Of a DNA stretch of 64,000 bases, positions 40,338-47,634 are shown piece after piece. A program made the position numbers and the translations under genes. The notes under the pieces are model-generated. The model saw nothing but the letters and a program-made list of their open reading frames with translations, was not told where the DNA came from and made no database searches. Origin of the DNA: a virus; the IMG/VR virus record IMGVR_UViG_3300008117_000081, positions 1-64,000 of that record; one strand, written 5' to 3'. Every line of letters starts with the position of its first letter. Position 1 is the stretch's first letter.

Positions 40338-40732
40338 ATCTGAGGTAACCCTAGTAAGATCTGCTCAATCTCTACTTCTTGCAAACACGTCTCAATGGCT
40401 TTAATACTAAAAAAATTTCGTTGACCATCTAGCATAAGCGAGATTCCCACTATGTGGTTTGACGCATCAGTTTTTTGCCTTGTTAGATACTTACTTTTAG
40501 CATAATTTCTGAATTTTCTGTGCTTTTTAGTAAATGTTGCAAGTTTTTTGCAGGCATTTTTATAGCCTGTAAATGCTAAGTTAAATTCTTTAATAAGCTC
40601 TTTTGATAAAGAATCTGTTTTTTTAAACTTATCTCTTAGTCTACCAGCCTTAGATCGCTTGCGACTTCTGTCAAACGCTAGGGCGTTGCGCTCTTGTATT
40701 AGTTTAAATAATCTAATCGCATCACTGTTCAC
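40334..40732 (-). CDS. Basic hypothetical protein (132 aa, GTG start)
   Basis: Start taken at GTG overlapping the upstream stop; the frame extends further upstream. Basic helical middle (R-S-R-K-R-S-K-A-G-R-L-R). Not recognised. Confidence 0.5.
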   Translation of the reverse strand: MNSDAIRLFKLIQERNALAFDRSRKRSKAGRLRDKFKKTDSLSKELIKEFNLAFTGYKNACKKLATFTKKHRKFRNYAKSKYLTRQKTDASNHIVGISLMLDGQRNFFSIKAIETCLQEVEIEQILLGLPQI

Positions 40733-40910
40733 CCTCGTCCTCCTGATTAGTAAGTTGATTTTCAACCTCAAGCTGAAGACTGTATAGCGACGTCATTGCC
40801 TGGCGAGCAGTAGAAGCAAGGTCTGCAGAAATAGTAGTTTCTTCAAGAAACTTGAAGTACTGCTTGCCTTCTTCTAGCATTCGCCAGGTCGGATGTTCTT
40901 CAAAGCGCAT
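40722..40910 (-). CDS. Small helical protein (62 aa)
   Basis: Helical with an acidic C-terminal end; overlaps both neighbours by about ten bases. Not recognised. Confidence 0.55.
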   Translation of the reverse strand: MRFEEHPTWRMLEEGKQYFKFLEETTISADLASTARQAMTSLYSLQLEVENQLTNQEDEGEQ

Positions 40911-41211
40911 TTGTCATCTCTTCTACTAATAGTTTATCTATTTGTCTATCTAGCCATTGAGTGTAGTATCTATGAATAGCCTTATCGTTTTGACCATGCA
41001 TATCTTCATATGAAGGCCTGCCGCAGTCAATCCACATCTTAAACACTGCACCACTCGGTCTGTTATATGGAGAGTATGGCATCATACCGACGTACTTGTC
41101 GCCATCGTATACTAAATGAAAGTTCTTTATGTTGTCCTCTTCGTACTCTTTCTCCTCTATTAAATGATAGCCATTATAAGTGCAAATAATTGCGTCTTCG
41201 TTAATGCTCAT
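40900..41211 (-). CDS. Hypothetical protein (103 aa)
   Basis: Beta-rich first half (G-Y-H-L-I-E-E-K, H-L-V-Y-D-G-D-K), then P-Y-N-R-P-S-G-A-V-F. Not recognised. Confidence 0.6.
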   Translation of the reverse strand: MSINEDAIICTYNGYHLIEEKEYEEDNIKNFHLVYDGDKYVGMMPYSPYNRPSGAVFKMWIDCGRPSYEDMHGQNDKAIHRYYTQWLDRQIDKLLVEEMTNAL

Positions 41212-41220
41212 ACGACTCCT

Positions 41221-41433
41221 TTAAAAGTGAAGTATTTTATCATCCAATTCTGACTTTACAGAGCTAACCTTAACAAGTGAATCAGTTAGTGAACTGATTA
41301 GCGCTGGAGAGCCTACTATATTTTGATTTTGCAGCGAAGCTAGAAGGCTAAGTATGCTCTCCTTTGTGTAGTCCAGTTCAATTCTTAGCTGACGGACTTT
41401 CTTTTCTTTAATTAAGCTATCTATATTTTCCAT
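41221..41433 (-). CDS. Small helical protein (70 aa)
   Basis: Charged helical throughout with I-L-S-L-L-A-S-L-Q near the middle. Its ATG overlaps the stop of 41433-41663 by one base. Confidence 0.55.
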   Translation of the reverse strand: MENIDSLIKEKKVRQLRIELDYTKESILSLLASLQNQNIVGSPALISSLTDSLVKVSSVKSELDDKILHF

Positions 41434-41663
41434 TACTCCTCCACCTGTATGCCCTGTGATCTTAACAAGGCCATTACTTCTTTTTCATGCTTAGTGCCTA
41501 CTACTTTATCGAGCAATTTTTGTGCATCGATTTTCTTTGATTTTGCTTCAGTCATTGAGCCAATAACTTCAATTTTTCCACCACGCGCTAGAAAAGAATC
41601 AGTTGATTCGAGTTTAAGAGCCGCAATTCTTTTTTGTTCTTCTGTTGCATACCACTTAATCAT
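41433..41663 (-). CDS. Small phage protein with 'FLARGGKIEV' motif (76 aa)
   Basis: Shares the F-L-x-x-G-G-K-I-E-V motif with 20192-20485, followed by a Lys-rich helix. AAGGGGG ribosome site, motif A upstream. Function unknown. Confidence 0.6.
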   Translation of the reverse strand: MIKWYATEEQKRIAALKLESTDSFLARGGKIEVIGSMTEAKSKKIDAQKLLDKVVGTKHEKEVMALLRSQGIQVEE

Positions 41664-41689
41664 AAAACCCCCTTATGATGTTGTCAAAA

Positions 41690-41701
41690 TATCGAATCGG
41701 T
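41690..41701 (-). promoter_or_regulatory. Motif A site upstream of 41433-41663
   Basis: Minus strand ACCGATTCGATA, 27 bases before the ATG. Confidence 0.55.
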
Positions 41702-41902
41702 TTAGGTCCATATTTTCAATTTGGTCAAAATCATTATAAGTTCACCGCGCATATCAGACTCTGCCCATGTAAGCTGAAAGGAAAGAGACTCCAGCTCAGT
41801 CTCTACTGACTTCTTTAAGCTATTCATAGCATCGTTTTGATATTCAGGTTTGCGCAGCTGCTGACAGATATTACTCAGATAGGTTTTCTGAATCTGTAAC
41901 AA
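41702..41902 (-). CDS. Small helical protein (about 66 aa, start uncertain)
   Basis: Helical; ends G-E-L-I-M-I-L-T-K-L-K-I-W-T, which recalls the microprotein core at its C-terminus. A TTG start inside the upstream gene is assumed; the open frame goes further upstream. Confidence 0.4.
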   Translation of the reverse strand: MLQIQKTYLSNICQQLRKPEYQNDAMNSLKKSVETELESLSFQLTWAESDMRGELIMILTKLKIWT

Positions 41903-42353
41903 CTCGCGTAATTTCGTTGCTGTTGAATTCAAGCGCCTCCTCAAACTTAACAAACAACTCAGTTGCCTCAGTTATCTTGTTGTTGTTCAGCTTAAAATCT
42001 TCTTTTGCTGCGTCAGCTATCTTAAGCAGCTCATCTACTGCTAATCTCACTTTTGCTTCTTTTTCATCTCTTACAATTGATAGATAAGATAAGCCGTTAC
42101 CAAAATCATAAGCAATGACAGGAAGTCCAAACTCATTTCTACCTACCTGTAAGTCAGCCTCTTTCATAAGCTTTTCAAAGTCTATTTCTTCAATTAATGT
42201 TGGCGACTTAATCATAAACTTAAAATCGCCGTACTTCTCTTTTACTGTCTGGGCCTTACTTTTATCTTGAAGTTCTTTCTTCAGAGCAGAAAGCTCTCTG
42301 AACTCTTTATTCAGCTCTTGAAGTCTAGCGTTTATCAGCTTTAAATCATCCAT
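41871..42353 (-). CDS. Hypothetical protein with N-terminal coiled coil (160 aa)
   Basis: Residues 5-40 form a charged coiled coil (L-Q-E-L-N-K-E-F-R-E-L), then a mixed domain with V-I-A-Y-D-F-G-N-G. Not recognised. Confidence 0.6.
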   Translation of the reverse strand: MDDLKLINARLQELNKEFRELSALKKELQDKSKAQTVKEKYGDFKFMIKSPTLIEEIDFEKLMKEADLQVGRNEFGLPVIAYDFGNGLSYLSIVRDEKEAKVRLAVDELLKIADAAKEDFKLNNNKITEATELFVKFEEALEFNSNEITRVVTDSENLSE

Positions 42354-42367
42354 TTTAGTCCTTTTAT

Positions 42368-42526
42368 CTATGCAAATTCCAGTCTTTCAATTACTAGTAG
42401 TGCTTCGTCGTAGGTACCAACAGGAACTAGAATGCCCTTGCCACACACATATAAGCCATCTTTTTCCCAAATAATCCTTAGATCACCAGAAGTATCAAAA
42501 GTCATTCCATCTGAAAAAACTAACAT
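42368..42526 (-). CDS. Conserved-type small phage protein (52 aa)
   Basis: V-F-S-D-G-M-T-F-D-T-S-G then K-D-G-L-Y-V-C-G-K-G-I-L is a familiar short phage pattern, all beta. GGAGGC ribosome site. Function unknown. Confidence 0.65.
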   Translation of the reverse strand: MLVFSDGMTFDTSGDLRIIWEKDGLYVCGKGILVPVGTYDEALLVIERLEFA

Positions 42527-42535
42527 AATGCCTCC

Positions 42536-42619
42536 TTAGCTAAAAATTCTAATAAAATAAAGAACTACACAGCCATTTAATATAGTCCAAATGTACACAC
42601 CAAGTCGATTGTCATCCAT
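42536..42619 (-). CDS. Possible small membrane peptide (27 aa)
   Basis: A single hydrophobic run V-Y-I-W-T-I-L-N-G-C-V-V-L. Follows motif A by 25 bases. Confidence 0.4.
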   Translation of the reverse strand: MDDNRLGVYIWTILNGCVVLYFIRIFS

Positions 42620-42643
42620 ATTTTCCCCTTTTTCATATGATTA

Positions 42644-42655
42644 TATCGATTCTGT
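42644..42655 (-). promoter_or_regulatory. Motif A site upstream of 42536-42619
   Basis: Minus strand ACAGAATCGATA, then TAATC and GGGG before the ATG. Confidence 0.6.
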
Positions 42656-42660
42656 TAAGG

Positions 42661-42816
42661 CTAGCTATCATCTGACTTTCTTTCTAAAGAAATCATTGCA
42701 GCGCAAAAACCAACAAAAATTAGAGTTATAAAGCGTAATAAAATGATATCTGTTGTTGTTGCAGTTATAGCATTTAATATAAGTAGGACAAAATAGAAGA
42801 TCTGATTACTGTTCAT
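42661..42816 (-). CDS. Small membrane protein (51 aa)
   Basis: Two hydrophobic segments (residues 6-18, 24-42), charged end. AGAGGC ribosome site located behind the microprotein stop. Confidence 0.55.
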   Translation of the reverse strand: MNSNQIFYFVLLILNAITATTTDIILLRFITLIFVGFCAAMISLERKSDDS

Positions 42817-42825
42817 TATTGCCTC

Positions 42826-42930
42826 TTAATATATGTTAAAGTTATGCCAGTATTCTTCGAAAGTTATAATGTCTAGCTTTAGCAGAACTAGTGCTAGATC
42901 AACCAACTCATCGTTAAATAGAGTCGTCAT
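42826..42930 (-). CDS. Microprotein (34 aa), clear family member
   Basis: Core L-A-L-V-L-L-K-L-D-I-I-T-F-E-E-Y-W. The ATG lies inside the end of the 116-aa gene upstream, and the stop is ten bases before the next start. Confidence 0.65.
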   Translation of the reverse strand: MTTLFNDELVDLALVLLKLDIITFEEYWHNFNIY

Positions 42931-43264
42931 CTAACACACCTAGTTTATTAACAAAAGAGTATAGGCGTCCGCCAAGCCGCATGCCGTCTTCAAATGGAAA
43001 CGTCGCTCCGTCATAGCTAACAAACCACTCGAAGTTTTTCTGCCATAGTCTAGCAGGTATATTAAGTAGGTCAAATGCTCTGTTTATAGCCGTCTTAGTC
43101 GTTGCTGTTCGCCAACCGCCAGAATTAAGAGTAATAGACTTGTCGCTGTGCTGTGTAAAAACAGTTGTATTATGTAATACAACTTGATAAAAGCACCAAT
43201 GATCAGTATAAGTCGTTACTATACCATTTCTTCGCTTCTGAAATGTATATGCTCGGGCGCTCAT
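42914..43264 (-). CDS. Conserved-type phage protein (116 aa)
   Basis: I-T-L-N-S-G-G-W-R-T-A-T-T-K-T-A-I-N is a block I recognise from phage hypotheticals. It carries W-F-V-S-Y-D-G near the C-terminus. Its start lies inside the microprotein gene upstream. Confidence 0.65.
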   Translation of the reverse strand: MSARAYTFQKRRNGIVTTYTDHWCFYQVVLHNTTVFTQHSDKSITLNSGGWRTATTKTAINRAFDLLNIPARLWQKNFEWFVSYDGATFPFEDGMRLGGRLYSFVNKLGVLDDDSI

Positions 43265-43349
43265 AAGCAGACACTCCTAATTTATGAAAAACTATGATCA
43301 ACATCATGCGAGTCTGACCATTGTCTAATCTATATCTAGTTAGATTCAT
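43203..43349 (-). CDS. Microprotein (48 aa)
   Basis: Core M-M-L-I-I-V-F-H-K-L-G-V-S-A-Y-E. The second half overlaps the next gene. A motif A site ends eight bases before the ATG, without a ribosome site. Confidence 0.55.
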   Translation of the reverse strand: MNLTRYRLDNGQTRMMLIIVFHKLGVSAYERPSIYISEAKKWYSNDLY

Positions 43350-43495
43350 AGCTTGTTATCGAATCTGTTCTGGTTGGTTGGCAGCTTATAATTATTGGCT
43401 GTAGTCACGTATCTGACGACCATAGATGAAGTTACAGTCAATACAAACATAAAAATTAAGGCAAGAACTGCAGTGATTGTGACATCTAAGAACAT
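43346..43495 (-). CDS. Small membrane protein (49 aa)
   Basis: One long hydrophobic segment (residues 5-28). Its stop overlaps the next ATG (ATGA), and its C-terminus is encoded by the motif A site. Confidence 0.55.
   Translation of the reverse strand: MFLDVTITAVLALIFMFVLTVTSSMVVRYVTTANNYKLPTNQNRFDNKL
43357..43368 (-). promoter_or_regulatory. Motif A site upstream of 43203-43349
   Basis: Minus strand ACAGATTCGATA, eight bases before ATG, inside the end of the upstream membrane protein gene. Confidence 0.6.
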
Positions 43496-43734
43496 AGTAT
43501 CTCCTTTTCTGCTAGCCAGTTAAGATAACCATTAGTTACTAAACTCTCCTCGTCCCCACCACTATAGTAGCAGTTCCACGAGTCATCAGCTGGATCAAAG
43601 AACATAACTTCAATATTTTTAGTTACTTTTATATCATAAAGAAATTTCTCTCCAGAGTTCCACTGGACTCCTTCTTCAAAGAAGAATTCCCACTTTTCAT
43701 GTACAAAGTCTGGATCTCTTTCTGGCTTTTTCAT
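43486..43734 (-). CDS. Duplicated small protein, copy 2 (82 aa)
   Basis: R-D-P-D-F-V-x-x-x-W-x-F and Q-W-N-S are shared with the next gene upstream, as is a C-terminal Y-[LI]-N-W. Tandem paralogues of unknown function, joined by ATGA. Confidence 0.65.
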   Translation of the reverse strand: MKKPERDPDFVHEKWEFFFEEGVQWNSGEKFLYDIKVTKNIEVMFFDPADDSWNCYYSGGDEESLVTNGYLNWLAEKEILCS

Positions 43735-43994
43735 GCTCGATCCAATAGTATATTTTCAAGTTGCCAATTTATATAAGCTTCATATACTTTTTCTGCATCG
43801 CCCAATTCACCAACTTGGTCGTGGTCGTAGCGCTTCCAGTTATCCCAGAGTTCGTCGTAGAAGACTATACTCTCTCGTCTTTGCTCTATATAGAAAGTCT
43901 GATCGCCAGTTGAATTCCACTGCAGCATCTCTTTGAAGTAAAAATGCCATGATGCTAGCACAAAGTCAGGAGATCTACTTGGTTTTTCTGGCAT
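43731..43994 (-). CDS. Duplicated small protein, copy 1 (87 aa)
   Basis: R-S-P-D-F-V-L-A-S-W-H-F-Y-F and L-Q-W-N-S, the same layout as the following gene. GGAGG ribosome site. It follows the tRNA gene closely. Confidence 0.65.
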   Translation of the reverse strand: MPEKPSRSPDFVLASWHFYFKEMLQWNSTGDQTFYIEQRRESIVFYDELWDNWKRYDHDQVGELGDAEKVYEAYINWQLENILLDRA

Positions 43995-44011
43995 ATGAAC
44001 CTCCTAAAAAT

Positions 44012-44088
44012 TGGTGGGACCACCAGGACTTGAACCTGGAACCACCCGGTTATGAGCCGGGAGCTCTAACCAATTGAGCTATAATCCC
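44012..44088 (-). tRNA. tRNA with CAT anticodon (Met or lysidine-Ile)
   Basis: 77 bases including encoded CCA. Acceptor GGGATTA/TGGTCCC, D-arm GCTC/GAGC, anticodon arm CCCGG-CTCATAA-CCGGG, T-arm CCAGG-TTCAAGT-CCTGG. The anticodon stem lacks the three G-C pairs of initiators, so it is elongator tRNA-Met or tRNA-Ile (CAT read as lysidine). Sequence alone does not decide. Confidence 0.95.
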
Positions 44089-44094
44089 ACTATG

Positions 44095-44406
44095 TTATCT
44101 AACAGCAACTGAATTAGCTAATAGGTAAACGTATTCTTCTTCTGATAAGTTGAAGAAATCTCCGCCCTCTAGCTCATTAAAGCTATATTTTCTAAAGTTA
44201 AAAGAAGCTGGATCTATAGGTGCTCGCTTTTGTGGTAAACCATTTACTGCTATTAAAAATGCCTTAGATCCGAAACTAACTATATTCTCTGACTGCAGAG
44301 TATCCATAAAATCTACTCCAAATATTGTCCTGTAGATGTTGAACACAAAATCTACTTTAAGTTTTTGTTTATCTTTAGGTAGACAAGACATATCAACACC
44401 ACCCAC
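44095..44406 (-). CDS. Hypothetical protein (103 aa)
   Basis: Mixed alpha/beta with K-V-D-F-V-F-N-I-Y-R and F-L-I-A-V-N-G-L-P. Seven bases upstream of the tRNA on the same strand, so probably co-transcribed. The start could be either of two ATGs. Confidence 0.6.
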   Translation of the reverse strand: MGGVDMSCLPKDKQKLKVDFVFNIYRTIFGVDFMDTLQSENIVSFGSKAFLIAVNGLPQKRAPIDPASFNFRKYSFNELEGGDFFNLSEEEYVYLLANSVAVR

Positions 44407-44416
44407 ACGTAGACTA

Positions 44417-44548
44417 TCATCTAAAACTTCCTGGAGGTTCTACTAGAAGCCTCTGCTCTTCTACTTGCTGCTGATCTGACCTAAGATGTTCACATGAGCT
44501 GCATGAATAGAAAAAAAGTAATAAAAAAAGTACAATATATGTTTTCAT
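44417..44548 (-). CDS. Small lipoprotein (43 aa)
   Basis: Signal M-K-T-Y-I-V-L-F-L-L-L-F-F-Y-S-C with a lipobox-like end, then a Gln/Glu-rich tail. CGGAGG ribosome site. Size fits an outer spanin subunit, but there is no partner gene beside it. Confidence 0.55.
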   Translation of the reverse strand: MKTYIVLFLLLFFYSCSSCEHLRSDQQQVEEQRLLVEPPGSFR

Positions 44549-44564
44549 ATAACCTCCGTTTTAA

Positions 44565-44576
44565 TTTCGAATCTGT
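44565..44576 (-). promoter_or_regulatory. Motif A site upstream of the small lipoprotein
   Basis: Minus strand ACAGATTCGAAA, then CGGAGG and ATG at 44548. Confidence 0.55.
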
Positions 44577-44581
44577 TAATG

Positions 44582-44773
44582 TCAATTGTAGTTGTCGTAT
44601 ACATCAGTGTCGTCTGGATCCCAGTTATTTGTTTCTAGTAATTTGCGAGTCATTTTAGTCATATTATAAGCCGAAACATAAGCAGAATCAAAGACGTCTA
44701 GTGATTCTACATCAGCTATGCAATCAGCATTGATACAGAAATATCTTATTGTGTACTCGATCAGACGTCCCAA
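44582..44773 (-). CDS. Small acidic protein (63 aa)
   Basis: Acidic C-terminus (D-P-D-D-T-D-V-Y-D). Two Cys near residues 13-18. Not recognised. Overlaps the next gene by 13 bases. Confidence 0.55.
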   Translation of the reverse strand: MGRLIEYTIRYFCINADCIADVESLDVFDSAYVSAYNMTKMTRKLLETNNWDPDDTDVYDNYN

Positions 44774-44949
44774 AATAGATCTCCAGGTTTTAGCAGTTTA
44801 AGTTTCATCAATACAACTATTAGCTTTAGTTTAACTAGTCTAGATTTTACTTTTTTATTATTAGATAACCAATTAGTTATAGTAATAAAAGTAATTATGC
44901 AAGCTATCGCTGCAACAAGTGCTAGTGTGAGCCAGAGTAGTAATATCAT
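44761..44949 (-). CDS. Membrane microprotein (62 aa)
   Basis: N-terminal hydrophobic segment (residues 1-25), then basic residues and L-I-V-V-L-M-K-L-K-L-L-K-P-G-D, which matches the family core. Suggests a membrane-anchored version. Start chosen just beyond the upstream stop. Confidence 0.5.
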   Translation of the reverse strand: MILLLWLTLALVAAIACIITFITITNWLSNNKKVKSRLVKLKLIVVLMKLKLLKPGDLFWDV

Positions 44950-44959
44950 CTGTTTAATC

Positions 44960-45163
44960 TCATTCTCCGGCAATCAAGAACTCCAGCATTATAGAGCAGG
45001 CTTCCGCTGCTGTATAAAAAACATAGGTCATAAAGCTAGCGCCCAAGCAAGGCATAACCTCGCCGAGCGCTATAAACATAAAACTAAGGTTAAAGCATAT
45101 AGCACTAAATATCAGCGATATCAGATAGCAGGCTGAATATTTGGCTATAAGCAATCTTCTCAT
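44960..45163 (-). CDS. Small membrane protein (67 aa)
   Basis: Hydrophobic along most of its length (residues 10-35 and 40-64). ATG follows the stop of 45160-45327 with a four-base overlap. Not recognised. Confidence 0.55.
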   Translation of the reverse strand: MRRLLIAKYSACYLISLIFSAICFNLSFMFIALGEVMPCLGASFMTYVFYTAAEACSIMLEFLIAGE

Positions 45164-45327
45164 ACGTATTCGTCGTCAGTTATCTCGAAACCTTTAATAA
45201 TCTTAAGTGAGATCGCTGGATCACTAGAAACTAGCTCAAATGCAAACTCCCGGGCTTCATCTTCGCCCTGAAACTCTCTGATTGAATGTCCAACTGTGTC
45301 GTCTGAATAGTAAACGTAATAGTTCAT
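45160..45327 (-). CDS. Small protein (55 aa)
   Basis: M-N-Y-Y-V-Y-Y-S-D-D-T-V, E-F-Q-G-E-D-E-A-R-E and K-I-I-K-G-F-E-I. A beta-alpha-beta small fold is likely. ATGA overlaps on both sides. Confidence 0.6.
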   Translation of the reverse strand: MNYYVYYSDDTVGHSIREFQGEDEAREFAFELVSSDPAISLKIIKGFEITDDEYV

Positions 45328-45569
45328 CTTTCTCCTTGATTAGTGTACTCTGATGCCCAGAGACACATGTTATATATGTTCCATAAGTGTGTTGCTTCAA
45401 CTATGGCTTCTTCTGCTTTTCTATGCTGCGAAGATGGACCAACATTGAGACAATAGTGACAGAAAACGAAAGCATAGTTAGAGATTGCGTCTCTGAAATC
45501 ATGCTCTAGACTCATCTCGGTGTCGCATTTCATGCATCTAGTCATGTGAGAGTAATCAATTTTTATCAT
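45324..45569 (-). CDS. Lar-like zinc protein (81 aa)
   Basis: C-M-K-C-D near residue 12 and C-H-Y-C-L near 37, followed by E-E-A-I-V-E-A-T-H-L-W-N. This four-Cys plus W-N layout resembles Lar-type restriction alleviation proteins. Assignment by pattern only. Confidence 0.55.
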   Translation of the reverse strand: MIKIDYSHMTRCMKCDTEMSLEHDFRDAISNYAFVFCHYCLNVGPSSQHRKAEEAIVEATHLWNIYNMCLWASEYTNQGER

Positions 45570-45581
45570 TGAATCTCTTTT

Positions 45582-45719
45582 TCATACGTCATAGCCTCGT
45601 GATTGCCAGAAATTCGCTAACTTATTAAAGATAAAAAATAGTTCATGGTAGCTTTCCATAAGCTCTAATTTATCTAGCGTCGTCTCTAGACCTATAATAG
45701 CACGCTCTGAACTACTCAC
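45582..45719 (-). CDS. Microprotein (45 aa, GTG start)
   Basis: Core G-L-E-T-T-L-D-K-L-E-L-M-E-S-Y-H-E-L. The GTG overlaps the stop of the phosphoesterase gene. Good core match. Confidence 0.6.
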   Translation of the reverse strand: MSSSERAIIGLETTLDKLELMESYHELFFIFNKLANFWQSRGYDV

Positions 45720-46249
45720 TACAACTCCACTGTTATAGGATTTGAAACTATATCTAGGTTTGGCAAGTTATCTATAGCTGCTGCTAGTGACTTTGATCCA
45801 ACGTTGCCACCAGGACAGAGGTCGAGTTGACCATAGGCTGGACCATGTGTTATAAGTATATTAGTATCTGGCAGGATACTGTTGTAGATATCGGCTAGCT
45901 CAGCTTCATCTTTCATATAAGCCCAGTTGCCAAATCGCTTAGAATAAGGACTGCCAAATATAGTTAGTCCTTCTATTACAGTATGAGTGTTATGTAGGAT
46001 TTGAACACCTTCGTTCTCGCACATCTGTTGCAAGAGCTGAAATGGCTGTTTGCTAATCTCTACCTCATGATTGCCGCAAATTAATAGTTTATATTTAGCT
46101 CGCTGCTCACCATACCAGTTCAAGAACTTTTTGACTTCTTCGTGAGTCCCATGATAGGTGAAGTCGCCTGCATGAATAATCATGTCGCAAGCTGGCATAA
46201 CTAGCTTCTTATGATGCTGGTGAGTATCACTTATGCATGCTATCTTCAT
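45719..46249 (-). CDS. Metallophosphoesterase (176 aa)
   Basis: Calcineurin-type fold: I-S-D-T-H near residue 6, H-A-G-D-F near 25, C-G-N-H-E near 63, T-H-G-P near 132. All metal-ligand blocks are present. Start taken at ATG overlapping the stop of the microprotein upstream (ATGA). Substrate unknown. Confidence 0.88.
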   Translation of the reverse strand: MKIACISDTHQHHKKLVMPACDMIIHAGDFTYHGTHEEVKKFLNWYGEQRAKYKLLICGNHEVEISKQPFQLLQQMCENEGVQILHNTHTVIEGLTIFGSPYSKRFGNWAYMKDEAELADIYNSILPDTNILITHGPAYGQLDLCPGGNVGSKSLAAAIDNLPNLDIVSNPITVEL

Positions 46250-46374
46250 GTCATCCTCATGTTTGCTAGCCAATAGCTATATAATTTATAGTGCTCGTCC
46301 CACTCAAATCCTAGCCTATCAACCGCAAGCACAAAATCTATAAGTATAAAAAACTCAGTATTAATGCTCTTCAA
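46246..46374 (-). CDS. Microprotein (42 aa, TTG start)
   Basis: Core I-L-I-D-F-V-L-A-V-D-R-L-G-F-E-W. TTG start with GGAG five bases upstream. Coupled to the phosphoesterase by ATGA. Confidence 0.55.
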   Translation of the reverse strand: MKSINTEFFILIDFVLAVDRLGFEWDEHYKLYSYWLANMRMT

Positions 46375-46516
46375 TTGGTCTCCAATAATAAAATAATGAA
46401 GCTATACGAGGTCTAGGAATCTGTAGTCTTATGAGAACGTCATGCAGCTCTCTTATGCACGTCAGATCTTTTTTATAAGAGCGCTCGCTATTACCAGCTA
46501 TTATAGTCGAAGTCAA
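46361..46516 (-). CDS. Microprotein (51 aa, probable TTG start)
   Basis: Core I-R-E-L-H-D-V-L-I-R-L-Q-I-P-R. No ATG or GTG in frame; the TTG at 46516 lies inside the end of the upstream gene with only a weak AAGG site. Confidence 0.5.
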   Translation of the reverse strand: MTSTIIAGNSERSYKKDLTCIRELHDVLIRLQIPRPRIASLFYYWRPIEEH

Positions 46517-46700
46517 ATGCATGCTTTACCTTTGCCACTATGCTATCTTTAAAGCTCATGTTGCGAGTATATATAGCAGTAAAACCATTTCTATGTAGTC
46601 TAACATAGTCTTCTTCTTCGCGTTGAGCTAGATATATTCGCAGTCCAAATATAGCAGAGAACCTATATATGAAAGCCTTAGTCTTCAAGTTCAAGAGCAT
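46491..46700 (-). CDS. Small protein (69 aa)
   Basis: R-F-S-A-I-F-G-L-R-I-Y-L near residue 13 could be a divergent family core, then a charged part. ATG lies inside the end of 46678-46851. Confidence 0.5.
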   Translation of the reverse strand: MLLNLKTKAFIYRFSAIFGLRIYLAQREEEDYVRLHRNGFTAIYTRNMSFKDSIVAKVKHAFDFDYNSW

Positions 46701-46851
46701 CGCTGACTCCAAATCTAGCAGATGTATCATGTAGCATATACGTCCAGAAAAAACTCATAGTAACTAGAGCAAGAGTGTCAGGTCTGTTTATTTCTAGCTT
46801 ATCTAGCATGCTAGAAAAACCTAACACAATTCTAGTATACTTCACCTGCAT
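46678..46851 (-). CDS. Microprotein (57 aa)
   Basis: Core L-G-F-S-S-M-L-D-K-L-E-I-N-R-P-D. ATG at 46851 after GGGGGC; a longer frame begins at 46866. Overlaps neighbours on both sides. Confidence 0.55.
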   Translation of the reverse strand: MQVKYTRIVLGFSSMLDKLEINRPDTLALVTMSFFWTYMLHDTSARFGVSDALELED

Positions 46852-46949
46852 AAACCAAGCCCCCACAGCGTATAAAACATGCGTTTCTTTATATGCATAT
46901 CATAGCTATATGGAATACCGCCACGATAGTATACACTAGGCTTGCTCAT
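46842..46949 (-). CDS. Microprotein, core at the C-terminus (35 aa)
   Basis: Ends R-M-F-Y-T-L-W-G-L-G-L-C-R, where the frame stops in the core. It may be a truncated member or a short variant. ATG overlaps the previous gene. Confidence 0.45.
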   Translation of the reverse strand: MSKPSVYYRGGIPYSYDMHIKKRMFYTLWGLGLCR

Positions 46950-47112
46950 CCAACTCCTCTAAGAGATCTAGCTTGGCTACCAGCTCACGAATATCCATGG
47001 CTGCATCTGCTACGCCATGCCAGTCTTCTTGCTCTAGCTTTAGCTTCAGATACTCGGTCATGCCATGCTTTTCTCTAGTTAATCTGGCTTTCTCACTTTT
47101 GCCGTCAAACAT
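46936..47112 (-). CDS. Small helical protein, core at the C-terminus (58 aa)
   Basis: Charged helices ending I-R-E-L-V-A-K-L-D-L-L-E-E-L. GGAGGCTAAGG ribosome site supports the ATG. Similar segments occur in other phage hypotheticals. Confidence 0.6.
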   Translation of the reverse strand: MFDGKSEKARLTREKHGMTEYLKLKLEQEDWHGVADAAMDIRELVAKLDLLEELDEQA

Positions 47113-47419
47113 CCTTAGCCTCCGGCTCTAGTACAATTCGCTTATCAAACACACCTCGCTCTTCGGCTTTCTTCTTACCTACTTCAAACACACTTTCTTC
47201 TAGGCCATGAGCTTTACAGAGTGCAGCAAGAACCTCTAAAACATCCGCTAGCTCTTCTACTAGCTCAGTATCGGTTGCACCTTTTACTTCTAGTGCTTCT
47301 TCTATGAGCTTCTCGCGTAATAGAGCTTTGAATTCTGTCTCATCCGCCACTCTAATATTTAGTTGTCGTCCGCTGGCTGCTGCTAGCTCTGGAATTCTGT
47401 CTCTAATTAGCTTCTTCAT
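47105..47419 (-). CDS. MazG/PRA-PH-like nucleotide pyrophosphohydrolase (104 aa)
   Basis: K-L-I-R-D-R-I-P-E near the start, E-K-L-I-E-E-A-L-E-V and E-L-A-D-V-L-E-V-L, the E-x-x-E plus E-x-x-D metal pattern of the all-alpha NTP pyrophosphohydrolases. May hydrolyse (d)NTPs or lower ppGpp. ATG overlaps the following stop. Confidence 0.8.
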   Translation of the reverse strand: MKKLIRDRIPELAAASGRQLNIRVADETEFKALLREKLIEEALEVKGATDTELVEELADVLEVLAALCKAHGLEESVFEVGKKKAEERGVFDKRIVLEPEAKDV

Positions 47420-47631
47420 TTCTCCACTTCCTTTATGTTATAGGGATTTGCTATCAGATCTATGTGCTCGCTTGTAGACAAGTCTAGGCAGTCTAGAGCT
47501 GATGCTCCATAGGCTCCATGATGATATTCGCTGCATCTGTAGACGGTATGATCAGTAGTCACTAGATAATAGACTTCTCGCTTAGATATACTAGTACAGC
47601 TTATGGCTAACACTAACATAATTATTCTCAT
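47416..47631 (-). CDS. Small lipoprotein-like protein (71 aa)
   Basis: M-R-I-I-M-L-V-L-A-I-S-C lipobox-like start, then a domain with two Cys. Likely exported. ATGA overlap with the MazG-like gene. Confidence 0.55.
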   Translation of the reverse strand: MRIIMLVLAISCTSISKREVYYLVTTDHTVYRCSEYHHGAYGASALDCLDLSTSEHIDLIANPYNIKEVEK

Positions 47632-47634
47632 GGC

